Assembly: GCA_963277665.1 (NCBI GenBank)
Contig: OY728153.1
Span: 275,006,250-275,070,249 of the forward strand
Source of the DNA: Viscum album
Taxonomy: Eukaryota; Streptophyta; Magnoliopsida; Santalales; Viscaceae
Length of the DNA stretch: 64,000 bases
Direction: 5' to 3'
This document shows positions 35,409 to 46,638 of this stretch, piece after piece. The notes beneath the pieces were generated by a model that searched no databases, had not been told where the DNA came from, and was given only the letters and a program-made list of their open reading frames with translations. Positions within the stretch are counted from its first letter, which is position 1. Each line of letters opens with the position of its first letter. The translations under genes and the position numbers were made by a program.

Positions 35409-35413
35409 TTTAT
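35409..35413 (+). repeat. Target site duplication, left, of the nested Copia element (TTTAT)
   Basis: TTTAT before TGTTGAG, repeated at 46634-46638 after the other LTR. Five bases as expected for Ty1/Copia. Confidence 0.9.
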
Positions 35414-37122
35414 TGTTGAGAAAAGTATTGTTTTTAACAATACATAATAATGTTATTTAAAGGGGGAGATTATTGAAAATAATACTCTGTCTCTTTATGA
35501 TAATTTTTATGCTCACAAGTACCCTTAATTATTTTCTAATGATTTTATTTAGTATTTTGAAGGAATTTATTAATTTATTTTACTCTTAAAATAATGAGAA
35601 TTTATTACTTATTTGGGAACTATTTCAGCGTGTTCTGGAAACACTGTTCATACCTTACTTATTCGGGATCTGCTTTAGCATGTTCTGGAATCATTGTTCA
35701 TACCCTACGTGGATAAACGTAGCGTAAGGATGAAAAGCGTTTATACTTTTTGAGATAAGAGAAAAGTATGGTTAATCAATCATATGTTATCAACAAAGTG
35801 TGGAAGAAGAACCTTATGTTAGGAAGGAACATTATGTTTGGGTTATCAACAAAGTATGGAAGGAGAACCATACGTAAGTACTAAACGTTACGTTTGTTTC
35901 TCAAAAGTATGGTTCATCAACCTTAATTTTGTAAACAACCATACGTTCTTTTAATGTATCTTTTATCTTTCGTCTGAGATTTGAAGAAAAAGTATGGATG
36001 ATCAACCCTACATTTATGATCAAACATACGTTTGAAGAAAGTAACATGAACCCTATGTTTATGTTCAACCACGTCATCAACCCTACGTTTGGAGGTTACG
36101 TCATCAACCTTACGTTTGGCATTGGAAAGTTTGAAAAATGGTATTTTAATGCAACGGTCAGCAATGTGATTGTTAGGCGGATTTCAAGTCGGGTTTAAAG
36201 TTGATTTTAAAATACGACTTTGACCGATTCAAAACTGTTTTATCAATGGATTAAAGATTGAATTTAAAGGACATTTTTATGTCGAGTCTTCAGGGAAGTT
36301 ACGAGTAATCTGTAAATTCAAATTTTTGAATATCGCGAATCAAAAGGTGACTTTTATGGATCTAAATGTGCAGTGGATATGCTCAGCTTTATTAAATATG
36401 TTTTCTCTGAAACACCAGGCATAGGAGTGTGGTGATCAATCTATTATTCAAAAAGGTGGAAAACAGAGACTGCTTAAAGCACTCAGTTCTGCTGATTCAA
36501 AAGGAGCATCAAATCTCTGTTTATTTAAGAAGGAATTCGATAGAATATTCACTTGTTCCAAATTAAATATCTATTATGGATCTACTACTGCTGAATTTGT
36601 GAATTATATCTCTATATCTACTGCAACTGAATCGACTCAGAACTTCTTCGACTTGAAAATCAATATTTATAGAGATGACGATCCATCTGCTGTCAATTGC
36701 ATTCTGTTGCAATTGTGAAGATCAACTGAAAAATTCTTTCTAAAATTCTTTTTATCTTGAGTAACCATATTATCGTACTAAGCTTAGTAGGTTCATGTTT
36801 GAACCAGAAGGATTTGTTAGCCTGAAAATTTTAATGGTGTCAACTGCCTGTTTTTCAGTTATTGGAAGGTCTGTGGAAAAGAGGACCAGATAGTGAAAAT
36901 CACCAAGCTCGTGGAGTTGAGAGTTGGTGGAGTGGACTAGGGGAATTTTGTTCCCCGAACCACTATACATCTATGTTTCCCTACTTTTACTTATTTCGTT
37001 GCATGATCAAATCTGATAAAGTATAGAGGACATAAATCGTTCAATAAAAGAGTTAACAAAAAATCTGAAAGACACAATTCACCCCCCCTCTTGTGTATAA
37101 TCTGTATATTCAATATCCAACA
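35414..37122 (+). repeat. 5' LTR of the nested Copia element
   Basis: TGTTGAG...CCAACA, 1709 bases. It contains a 50-base direct repeat (35605-35654 and 35655-35704) with a TTCTGGAA core in each unit. Many variants of CAACCYTACGTTTGG occur at 35780-36120, and two ACGTCAT motifs lie 27 bases apart (36071 and 36098). Short frames within (36770-36970, 35998-36198) show no domain. Confidence 0.9.
36071..36104 (+). promoter_or_regulatory. Paired ACGTCAT motifs in the LTR
   Basis: ACGTCAT at 36071-36077 and 36098-36104. The same pair with the same 27-base spacing is kept in the other LTR (45579, 45606), although bases between them differ. The motif is the reverse of TGACGT, known in plants as a binding site for TGA-type bZIP factors. 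Use here is inferred. Confidence 0.4.
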
Positions 37123-37124
37123 AT

Positions 37125-37135
37125 TGGTATCAGAG
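37125..37135 (+). other. Primer binding site of the nested Copia element
   Basis: TGGTATCAGAG, two bases after the LTR, complementary to initiator methionine tRNA. Confidence 0.9.
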
Positions 37136-37197
37136 GTGGAGCTTCTGATAGAGCCTTAGCAATCTAGAAGCATTTAAAGATTATACAACAGAGCATC

Positions 37198-38170
37198 ATG
37201 ATAGATACAAGAGAAGGGATGTCAATGGTCAGAGCACCATATTTTAATGGAGACAACTATAGCTGTTGGAAATCGCGGATGATAATATATCTGAAAAACC
37301 TCAGATATAAAATATATTCAAATATTCTGACTCCTTATGAAATTCCTGAAAATCCTGAGACATGGAGTGCTGCTACAGAGGCAGAGTATGATATGAATTC
37401 TAAGGCTATGAATGCAATCATCTGTGGTCTAGGACCAGATGAATTTAATAGAGTATCTCAGTGCCCGACAACATATGAGATGTGGTAAACAATAGTTGTG
37501 GCATATGAAGGAACAAATAATGTTAGACAAATGAGATATGCAACTACCAAATTGAAATTAGATACTTTCATAATGTTTGATGGTGAAAGCATTACCCAAT
37601 TGAATGGGATATTGACATAAATTGTCAATAATATAACAGATCTAGGAGAACCTATCAATCAGGCTGATCAAGCATTAAAAGTACTGAGGGTACTTCCTAC
37701 TCGATGGAATGGTATCTCTGCTGCAATCAGACAATCAACACCTGTAAAAAATCTAACCATGAGAGATCTGATTGGTACATTGATAATGTAAGAAGATGAA
37801 ATTCAAGATGAGGCAAATGAACATAAAGTCTACATCAAAAAGGATGATACTGCCTTGAAGGTAACTTCACAACAAAAGAATAGAAAGATGAAGAGCAGAG
37901 AAGTAAAAGCTAAATCAGAGAGCTCTGACTCATAAAACTCAGATGAAGACCTGGCTCAGCTTGCCAAAAAATTTAGAAAATTCTACATCAAGAAAAGTGA
38001 CATCAAAAATCCTTTAAGAGGGATGATAAAGAAGTAAGATGCTATGAATGCAAGAAGATGGGTCATATCAGACCAGATTTTCCACAATTGAAATATGCAA
38101 AGAAGAAGAAATTCTTCAAAAAAAATGACTATGAGCAGAAAGACAAGAAAGCTATGAAATCCACTTAGAG
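37198..38170 (+). pseudogene. gag of the nested Copia element
   Basis: It opens MIDTREGMSMVRAPYFNGDN with CWKSRM, then NSKAMNAIICGL and EFNRVSQC, the capsid core of Copia Gag, and continues past stops through VAYEGT, LGEPI and LTMRDLIGTL to a zinc knuckle near 38040 reading CYECKKMGHIRPDF, in which the last Cys has become Phe. In-frame stops occur at 37486, 37618 and later. The start ATG (37198) lies 60 bases after the primer site. No intact product. Confidence 0.85.
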
Positions 38171-38354
38171 TATATCTGAAGACTCCAGTAGCTCTCCTGA
38201 ATCAAGCTTAGAGAAAGAAGAAGTCAGTCTAAAAGAAAAAATGTGTTTCATGGCATAAATCGATGAAGTACACTCATATTACTCCTCTGAATCAAATAAT
38301 GAATCAAATTATGAATCAAGATACACAAATGAAAAACATGCATCCTACTTCAAT

Positions 38355-41300
38355 ATGATTGAAGAAAGATATGACTCACTATTTAAGAACAATAAGTCAC
38401 TAAAGAACATACATAAATCTGTTTCATATGAAAGAGATACAATGCTGAAACAACATAAGGAATTAACTAATAAATACAATTCTATTAACACTAACTATAT
38501 TAATTTTGAATCAAGAATAAAAACATTGCAGGATGAAGTAGAATCTTACAAACAGGCTGCATTGGTTTTTACAAAATGAGAGAATTCATAAAATGAAATT
38601 CTTGGAAAAACAGTCATTAAACAATGAGAGATTTGGAATTGGCAGTAAAGGAGAAAAACCTAAGCTATATAAAAATTATTCTGTTCCTAGCTCTAAAAGG
38701 GTTAATTGTAACTTTTGTGGGACAAAGAGACATATAGCTAAAAAATGTTTCTTAAGACAACCTCAAATTTGTGGTATTAAGAAATCCTATGTTTTAAACG
38801 ACTTATATGATTCAAATAATTTTAAAAGAACAAAGAAAATCTAGATACCCAGATCATTGCTAGCTAACACCCCTGGACCCAATAGAATATGGGTACCAAA
38901 TCAATTTGTTTTCATATCCTTACAGGTAGCATGCCACCAGAGTAGAAAAGATATATGGTACATGGATAGTGGCTACTCAAGACATATGAGTGGAAACTCA
39001 TTGAATTTTTCTTCACTCACTCAAAAGGAAGGAGGACTTGTCACATTTGGTGACAATGCCAAAGGAAAAATCATTGGCATTGGAACTGTTGGAGATCCAA
39101 AAAACAGTCTCAATCAACAAAGTACTTTATGTACAAGGATTAAAACACAACCTGATAAGTATCTCTCAACTTTGTGATGATGGATATACTATTGATTTTA
39201 CTAACAATTGATGTATTGTTTCTAAAGATAAACTTTTCAAATTTAAGGCACCAAGAACTGATAATGTCTATACTTTGGATTTAAATTCCTTGTGTAAACA
39301 ACAAGTAAACTTCTTGACTACTAAAGTAAGTGAATCTTGGATCTGGCATAGGATACTTGGACATTGCAATGTATATGTTTTACATAAATTATCTAAGAAA
39401 CATCTAGTTTCTAATTTTCCTAGTCTCAAATTTGAAAGTGACAGATTATGTGATGCATTCCAACTTGGAAAGCAACACAAATCATCATTCAAATCTGTTA
39501 ATAAAGTTTCTACAGCTAAACCTCTAGAACTTATCCATATGGATTTTTTTGGACTTTCTAGATTAGAAAGCTTAGCTAGTAAATTATATGTTTATGTATT
39601 AGTTAATTTTTATTCTAGATTTACTAGGATTTTCTTTTTGAAATTTAAAAATGAAGCTTTTACTTTATTTGAAAGTTTCTACAAATCTGTTCAAAATGAA
39701 AAAGGTTTTAATATAATCTCATTCAGAAGTGATCATGGTGGAGAATTTGAGAATCAGGAATTTAATTCCTTTTTCTCAAACATGGGTATTAAACATACCT
39801 TCTCTGCACCAAGAACACCTCAACAGAATGAGATTGTAGAAAGAAGAAATAGAACAATTCAAGAAATGGCTAGAACTATGTTAAATGAATATAGCCTACC
39901 TATATATTTTTGGGCAGAAGTTGTAAATACAGCTTTCTATATAATTAATAGAGTTTTAATTAGACCTAATTTGAAAAATACACCCTATGAACTATGGAAT
40001 AACAGAAAACCTAAACTAAATTACTTTAAAGTTTTTGGATACAAGGTTTACATGTTGAACACCATAGATAATCTTGGTAAGTTCGATCTAAAATTTGATG
40101 AAGGTATTTTATTAGGATATTTTTCTACCTCTAAATCTTATAGAGTCTATAATAAAATGTCAAGGATTATTGAAGAATCAGTTCATGTGAAATTTGATGA
40201 ATCTGATCCCTTTGAGAAAAGGACAGATCAAATGGATGAACCTGACTCTAATGATAACATGAGACTTGAGAACTTAAAGAATGATTTTGAAAATGATATA
40301 AAATAAATTCAGACCAGTTCAGAGGAACATGATACTAAAGAACCTTTAAATGTATTTCCTAGATAGTATAGAACCCTAAATAATCACCCTTTAGAAACTG
40401 TGATAGGTAACATAGAGACTGGTATTAAAACTAGAATAAACTTATGAAACCTAGTGGAATTATCTGCCTTCTGATCCCAACAAGAACCCAAGACAATAGA
40501 AGAATCTTTAGATGATGAAAGCTGGGTAATAGAAATGCAAGATGAATTAAACCAGTTTATAAGAAATGAAGTTTGGGAGTTAGTGGAAAGACCTAAGAAT
40601 TATCCAGTAATAAGAACCAAATGGGTCTTTAGAAATAAACAGGATCACCAAGGCACAATAACTATAAATAAATCCAGATTAGTAGCTAGAGGATATAATC
40701 AAGAAGAAGGAAAAGATTATGATGAGAATTTTTCACCTGTAGCTAGGTTAAAAGCCATTAGAACCCTATTAGCCTATGCATATTATATGGATTTTAAATT
40801 ATTTCATAAGGATGTTAAATCTGCCTTTTTAAATGGTTATTTAATAGAGGAATTTTATGTTGAGAAAACTCCTAGTTTTGAAAACTCTCAAAAACCAGAT
40901 TCTGTTTTTAAACTTACTAAAGCTCTTTATGGCCTTAAACAAGTACCTAGAGCTTGGTATGAAAGATTAAGTTCTTTTCTTTTGAAAAATGACTTTACTA
41001 TTGGATTGGAAGTTCCAACACTCTTTAAGAAAACTGTGAAAAATAATTTTTTATTGGTTCAAATTTATGTTCATGATGTAATTTTTGGATCAACTAATAA
41101 AACTCTTTGTCATGAATTTTCAAAATTAATGCAAGAAGAATTTGAAATGAGTATGATGTGAGAATTAAATTTCTTTTTGGGTCTTCAAATATTTCAAAAA
41201 GATTTTGGAAATGTTTTAAATCAAATCAAATACATTGCTGATTTACTTAAGAAATTTGGACTTGAAAACAGCAAGCCATTTACAACTCCTATGTGTACTA

Positions 41301-42010
41301 ATATAAAACTTGATTTGGATGAAACTGGGAAATTAGTTGACAACAAGTTATATAGAGGTATGATTGGTAGTTTTTTATATATTACTGCTAGCATGCCAGA
41401 TATAATGTATTCAGTATGTCTTTGAGCTAGATTTCAATCAAATCCCAAAGAATCTCATTTAACTACTGTCAAAATAATTTTTAGATATTTAAAAGGAACT
41501 ATTTTTCGATATCTACTTTATCCTAAAACTTCTGATTATAATTTGATTTCATATTCAGATGCTGACTTTTGAATTTTTAGATTAGATAGAAAAAGCACAT
41601 CAGTAACATGTCACTTTTTAGGAAAGTCTTTAGTGTCATGGTCTAGTAAGAAACAACATTCAGTTGCCCTATCAACAGCCGAGGCAGAATATGTTTCTGC
41701 TGGCAGTTTCTGTGCACAAGTGTTGTGGATGTAAAACACTCTTATGGACTTTGGATTGAATTTTAATAATACAACTATTTTATGTGATAATACAAGTGCA
41801 ATTAATATTTCAAAAAATCCTATAAGTCATTATAGAAATAAGCACATTAATATAAGGCATCACTTTTTAAGAGATCATGTTATTAAAAAGGATATATTTT
41901 TAGAATTTATAAATACAGAAATTCAATTAGCAGATATTTTTACTAAACCACATCCCACTGCAATTTTTGATTTTATTAATGGGGAGCTAGGTTTATTTAA
42001 TTTTAAATAA
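38355..42010 (+). pseudogene. pol of the nested Copia element (PR-INT-RT-RNase H)
   Basis: Second zinc knuckle CNFCGTKRHIAKKC at about 38710; protease WYMDSGYSRHMSG near 38960; GAG-pre-integrase WHRILGHC at 39345; integrase core with HMDFFG, RSDHGGEF and VERRNR (39275-40306); RT from 40535 with RTKWVFRNK, DVKSAFLNG and ALYGLKQ; RNase H with LSTAEAEY (41680) and DNTSAI, ending LADIFTKPH. Breaks: frame changes between 37.9 and 39.2 kb, a stop at 41159 and others at 41423, 41569 and 41731. The RT catalytic box reads YVHD (41065-41076), so one metal-binding Asp is lost. Confidence 0.9.
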
Positions 42011-42150
42011 TTTTTTTTAAATGTTATTTATTTAATATTATTTATTTTTGAATTTTTTATTTTGTTTTTGAACAATGTTTAAGATATTTTTTTATAATTA
42101 AATTCACCGTATGAAAATTTTATTTGTTTTTAAAATAAATGTAATGATTA

Positions 42151-44406
42151 GTGATTACACGAGAATCAAGGCTATCAGAGCCCTTTCGAATTCGAAACCG
42201 TTTCTTTTCCAACAAAACCCTTTTGAACCCAAAAACTACATACTGTTTCACACCCGTGCTCTTCGAATCTTCAAACCCTAAAATATTTGAACCTTCAGAA
42301 ATCTACTCAGAACTGGCAAAGACCAAGCGAGCAGATGAACCCAAGAGCAGTGACGCGAAGAAGCAAAAGATAGTTGGACGAAAAATTTTGCAAGGTAAAG
42401 TTATAGATCTGGAATGGTTGTTTGAGACGAATCTAATGTTGAAATAGAATTTATCTTTTCCAAACCTTGAACAGACTTTCAATAGTGAAAGGTATGAGTT
42501 TTTGTATAAGGAAGAAATGCGTCATTTCTTCAGATCAGTTCAGTTTAGTCTAGGTGAGGATGAAGACACTATGATTGTAGATATTGAGGATAGAGATTTC
42601 TTAATCTCTTCTGTTGAAATAGGACAAATCCTTAATTGCTCGCATGAAGGAGTATACCATTTTTATTTGAAAAACATAGGAGATGTTGTGCATAAATCTT
42701 AGGACATGATTCCTTTTTTTGGAACATCTACTATTAGGAAAATGATGGTGAAAGATTTAGAACCAGATCAGAAGATCCAGGTTAAATTTGTTCAGACTGG
42801 AATAGTTCCCAGAATGGCAGAAATGGAAAAGATTTTGTACCCTGATATGTACATAATGTATCTTCTATTAAGTGATATCAAATTAAAATTCCCAGGGTAC
42901 ATGGTAAGGTACCTAAATTACTGTTGTCAAAGTGATGCCTGGATGAACTTTTACCCTTTCAGTCAATTTATTTCTAAACTGTTGTTCAAGAAGGATATGG
43001 TGAGACTGGTGGATTCCAGAGTTCATTGTCATCATAGAAATGTATTCAATGCTGGAACTCTAAGAAAAATTGGCTATTTATGGAGCACCATTAATGGAAA
43101 AAATTTACCAGTAGGAGCTGAGGATGACTCGGAGAGTGCTCAGGATCAACCTGATAAGTCCAAGTAGGGACAAGCTAAATCAAGAGTCAACCATTTATCA
43201 AGGAGGATCCGATTTGAAGTAGAAGATGCTGAGGAAGAATGAAGTCAGGAGGGCCTTCAATCTTGAAGAACTAGACCTGTTGATGAGGAAATTACTTCCC
43301 CTCCATTGGCAACAATAGAAGCTTTATTTTCTTATACTTTTTTAAGAGAAATTGTTATTGATAAGTCCATGGAAGATGTTAGTGAAAGGACAACACCAGT
43401 ATAGGGATCAGGAGTTCAAGAAGAAGCTAAAAGGGAGACTCAGGAACAAATTGTAGTTGATGATGAAGTTACACTTCAATAGGAACAAGATAAGGAGGCA
43501 AAGCCTAGTGAGGAAGTGGACAGACCTCAGGATACTCCTGAAAATATTGTTCTTGAAATTCCAGTGGAAGAAAAAGATACTGATGTTTGTGATGAACATC
43601 TCCCTGATGCTCCAATAGAGGTGCTTCAAGAGGATTTTTCTATGGAGGAGTCTGGGGACTCTAAGGAAAAATCTGTGGACCAACCCACTCAGGACAAAGA
43701 GAAAGAACAATCTGATGCTGACTCATTACCTTTGGTACTTATACATCATCCAGAGCCTGAGAATGTGAATCAAGAATTGGGTGCCTCTGATTCAAGGAAT
43801 AAAGAAGTTGAAGAACTGTACAAAAAGGTGTCTCAGTTGGAATCTGATAATGTCACTCTGAAAAATGCCTTAGACTTAGAACAATTGAGATTTCAAAAGC
43901 TGAAGGAGAGTACAGTCTCAAGGAAAGAAGTTGAAATGATTAAAGAGGATATGATGAATGTAGTTTTCAATTTGAAATCTGAAATGGTTATGAAGTTAGA
44001 TTTATCAGATCTAAATTTTTTTATGGAGAACCAATTTGCATTAGTTGCAAATGGTGCTGTTAGTGGATCAGGTACTTCACCTGATTTAATTAGAAGATTT
44101 CAAGCTATCACAGCCGCGATGAGCAACATGAATGACAGGTTACAAGATTTTCAATGTAAAAGTGCTCCATTATCAGTGTTGTTGGGCAATCAGAAATTTT
44201 TAGTGGATCGACTGACATCTAGTGAGCCACCAATCAGAACACTGTTAAATCAAATGTCAGAGAAGCTGTCAGTTTTTATAGAAAAAGAGGAAAGGATTTA
44301 TGAGTTTTTCAAGGTCAATTTAATCGAGGATATTCATATGACTCAAGAGAACAGAGAGATCATTATCAAACTTGGATATGAGATGATGAAGAGACTCTGG
44401 GAATAG
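42151..44406 (+). pseudogene. Extra ORF after pol (Sirevirus type, plant transposon-domain-like)
   Basis: One frame of 752 codons without any frameshift, cut by seven stops (42445, 42700, 43165, 43240, 43264, 43402, 43480). The first codon of the open frame is GTG (42151); no in-frame ATG precedes it. N-terminal part: GKVIDLEWLFETNL, FLYKEEMRHFF, then ISSVEIGQILNCSHEGVYHF and an MYLLLSDIKLKFPGYMVRY region, resembling the putative plant transposon domain (Pfam PF20167 type). C-terminal part: acidic linker and a clear coiled coil (VEELYKKVSQLESDNVTLK). No transmembrane segment seen. Sireviruses carry an ORF here called envelope-like; its role is unknown. Confidence 0.7.
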
Positions 44407-44921
44407 TTTACAGAAATCAAGTCTGCAATCCATAGGAGATAGAACCTATTGACTACCTTGCCCAAACCTTGATTCCTATGTATATCATTGTCATGTACAT
44501 ACTACTATTTTTGAATGAAAATTTCCTCTATTGTTTATTTTTTTCTTTCTCTATTTTTCTATTATTGTAATACGTTAACATATTCCAGTATATCAGATTA
44601 CCTTACTATTAAATAGTTAATTATAGCACTTACTAATGTTAAGTACAACATCAATCTGTGTTCTATTACATATTTTATCAATCTTTCTGATATCACAAAA
44701 GGGGGAGAACTTTGGATAAACACTACATTTTTAAAGTATATTTTTGGCAGAAATTTGGTTTTACATTTATCTTATTGGGGGAGAAATTAAAATTGGATAA
44801 ATTTAAGGAAAATTAATTTTGTATTTATTTTTTCAAAATTTCAAAATTATATGTAATTAATTTTGTAAGTTGATTTCATTAATTATTTTATGGGTTTTGT
44901 GATCATCAAAAAGGGGGAGAT
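44407..44921 (+). other. 3' noncoding region with three polypurine tracts
   Basis: Contains AAAAGGGGGAGA at 44697-44708, GGGGGAGA at 44777-44784 and AAAAAGGGGGAGA at 44908-44920. Only the last touches the 3' LTR and would be the standard plus-strand primer; the others match its core closely. No ORF. Confidence 0.8.
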
Positions 44922-46633
44922 TGTTGAGCAAAGTATTGTTTTCAACAATACATAATAATTTTATTTAAAGAGGGATATTATTGAAAATAATACTCTATCT
45001 CTTTATGATGATTTTGATGCTCACAAATACCCTTAATTATTTTCTAATTATTTTATTTAGTATTTTGTAGGAATTTATTAATTTATTTTACTCTTGAAAT
45101 AACGAGAATTTTTTACTTATTCGGGAACTGTTTTAGAATGATCTGGAAACACTGTTCATACATTACTTATTCAGGATCTGCTTTAGCGTGTCTTGGAATC
45201 ACTGTTCATACCCTACATGGATAAACGTAGCGTAAGGATGAAAAGCGTGTATACTTTTTGAGATAAGAGAAAAGTATGGTTAATCAACCATATGTTATCA
45301 GTAAAGTATGGAAGAAGAACCTTACGTTAGGAAGGAACCTTATGTTTGGGTTATCAATAAAGTATGGAAGGAGAACCGTACATTAGTACTAAACGTTAAG
45401 TTTGTTTTTCAAAAGTATGGTTCATCAACCTAACTTTTGTAAACAACCATACGTTCTTTTAATGGATCTTTTATCTTTCTTCTGAGAGTCGAAGAAAGAG
45501 TATGGATGATCAACCCTACGTTTATGATCAACCTTATGTTTGAAGAAAGTAACATGAACCCTATATTTATGTTCAACCACGTCATCAACCCTACATTTGG
45601 AGGCCACGTCATCAACCTTAGGTTTGGCGTCAGAAAGTTTGAAAGATGATATTTTTATGCAACGGTCAGTAAGTTGATTGTTAGGCAGATTTCAAGACTA
45701 ATTTAAGGTCGATTTTAAAATAAGACTTTGACCAATTCAAATCCGTTTTATCAATGGATTAAATATCGAATTAAAAGGAGATTTTTATGATGAGTCTTCA
45801 GGGAAGTTACGACTACTCTGTAAATTCAAATTTTTGAATATCGCGAATCAAAAGGCGACTTTTATAGATCTAAATGTGCAGGGGATATGCTCAGCTTTAT
45901 TATATATGTTTTCTCTGAAACACCAGGCACAGGAGTGTGGTGATCAATCTATTATTCAAAAAGGTGGAAAACAGAGACTGCTTAAAGCACTCAGTTCTGC
46001 TGATTCAAAAGGAGCGTCAAATCTCTGTTTATTTAAGAAGAAGGAACTCGATAGAAGATTCACTTGTTCTACATCAAATATCTTATGTGGATCTACTACT
46101 GCTAAAGTTGTGAATTATATCTCTATATATACTACAACTGTATCGAATCAGAAATGATTCGACTTGAAAATCAGTATTTCGAGAGACGATGATCCATCTG
46201 ATGTCAATTGCATTCTGTTGAAACTGTGAAGATCAACTGAAAAAGTTCTTTCTGAAATTATCTTTATCTTGAGTAACCAGCTTCTCATACTAAGCTAAGT
46301 AGGTTCGTGTTTGAACCAAAAGAATTTGTTAGCCTAAAAATTGTAAAGGTGTCAACTTCCTATTTTTCAGTTGTTAGAAGGTCTATAGAAAAGAGGACTA
46401 GATAGTGAAAATCACCAAGCTCGTGGAGTTGAGCATTGGTGGAGTGGACTAGGGGAATTATGTTCCCTGAATCACTATACATCTATGTGTCCCTGCTTTT
46501 ACTTATTCCGTTGCATGATCAAATCTGATAAAGCATAGAGGACAGAACTCGTTCAATTTAAGAGTTAACGAAAAATATGAAAGACACAATTCACCCCCCT
46601 CTTGTGTATAATCTGTATATTCAAGATCCAACA
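44922..46633 (+). repeat. 3' LTR of the nested Copia element
   Basis: TGTTGAG...CCAACA, 1712 bases. The 50-base direct repeat is still visible near 45113-45212, but its TTCTGGAA cores are changed. ACGTCAT pair kept at 45579 and 45606. A 107-codon chance frame lies at 45834-46157. Confidence 0.9.
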
Positions 46634-46638
46634 TTTAT
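46634..46638 (+). repeat. Target site duplication, right, of the nested Copia element (TTTAT)
   Basis: TTTAT, matching 35409-35413. The host sequence continues here as Copia element B RT, matching 30240 onward. Confidence 0.9.

Larger units (their letters stand above)
35414..46633 (+). mobile_element. Sirevirus-like Ty1/Copia retrotransposon, full length, inactive
   Basis: 11.2 kb with two LTRs of 1709 and 1712 bases, tRNA-iMet primer site, gag, pol in PR-INT-RT-RNaseH order, an extra ORF after pol and several polypurine tracts; TTTAT duplications flank it. The extra ORF and repeated polypurine tracts are traits of Sireviruses. LTRs differ at roughly 7-9% of the first 300 bases, so it is much older than the Tekay element. 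Coding parts carry stops, shifts and a lost RT catalytic residue. It sits in the RT region of minus-strand Copia element B. Confidence 0.9.

Noticed and set aside
43408..43710. Minus-strand 100-codon frame over the extra ORF
   Set aside because: Shadow of the acidic plus-strand frame; Phe/Leu-rich only because the sense strand is Glu/Lys-rich.
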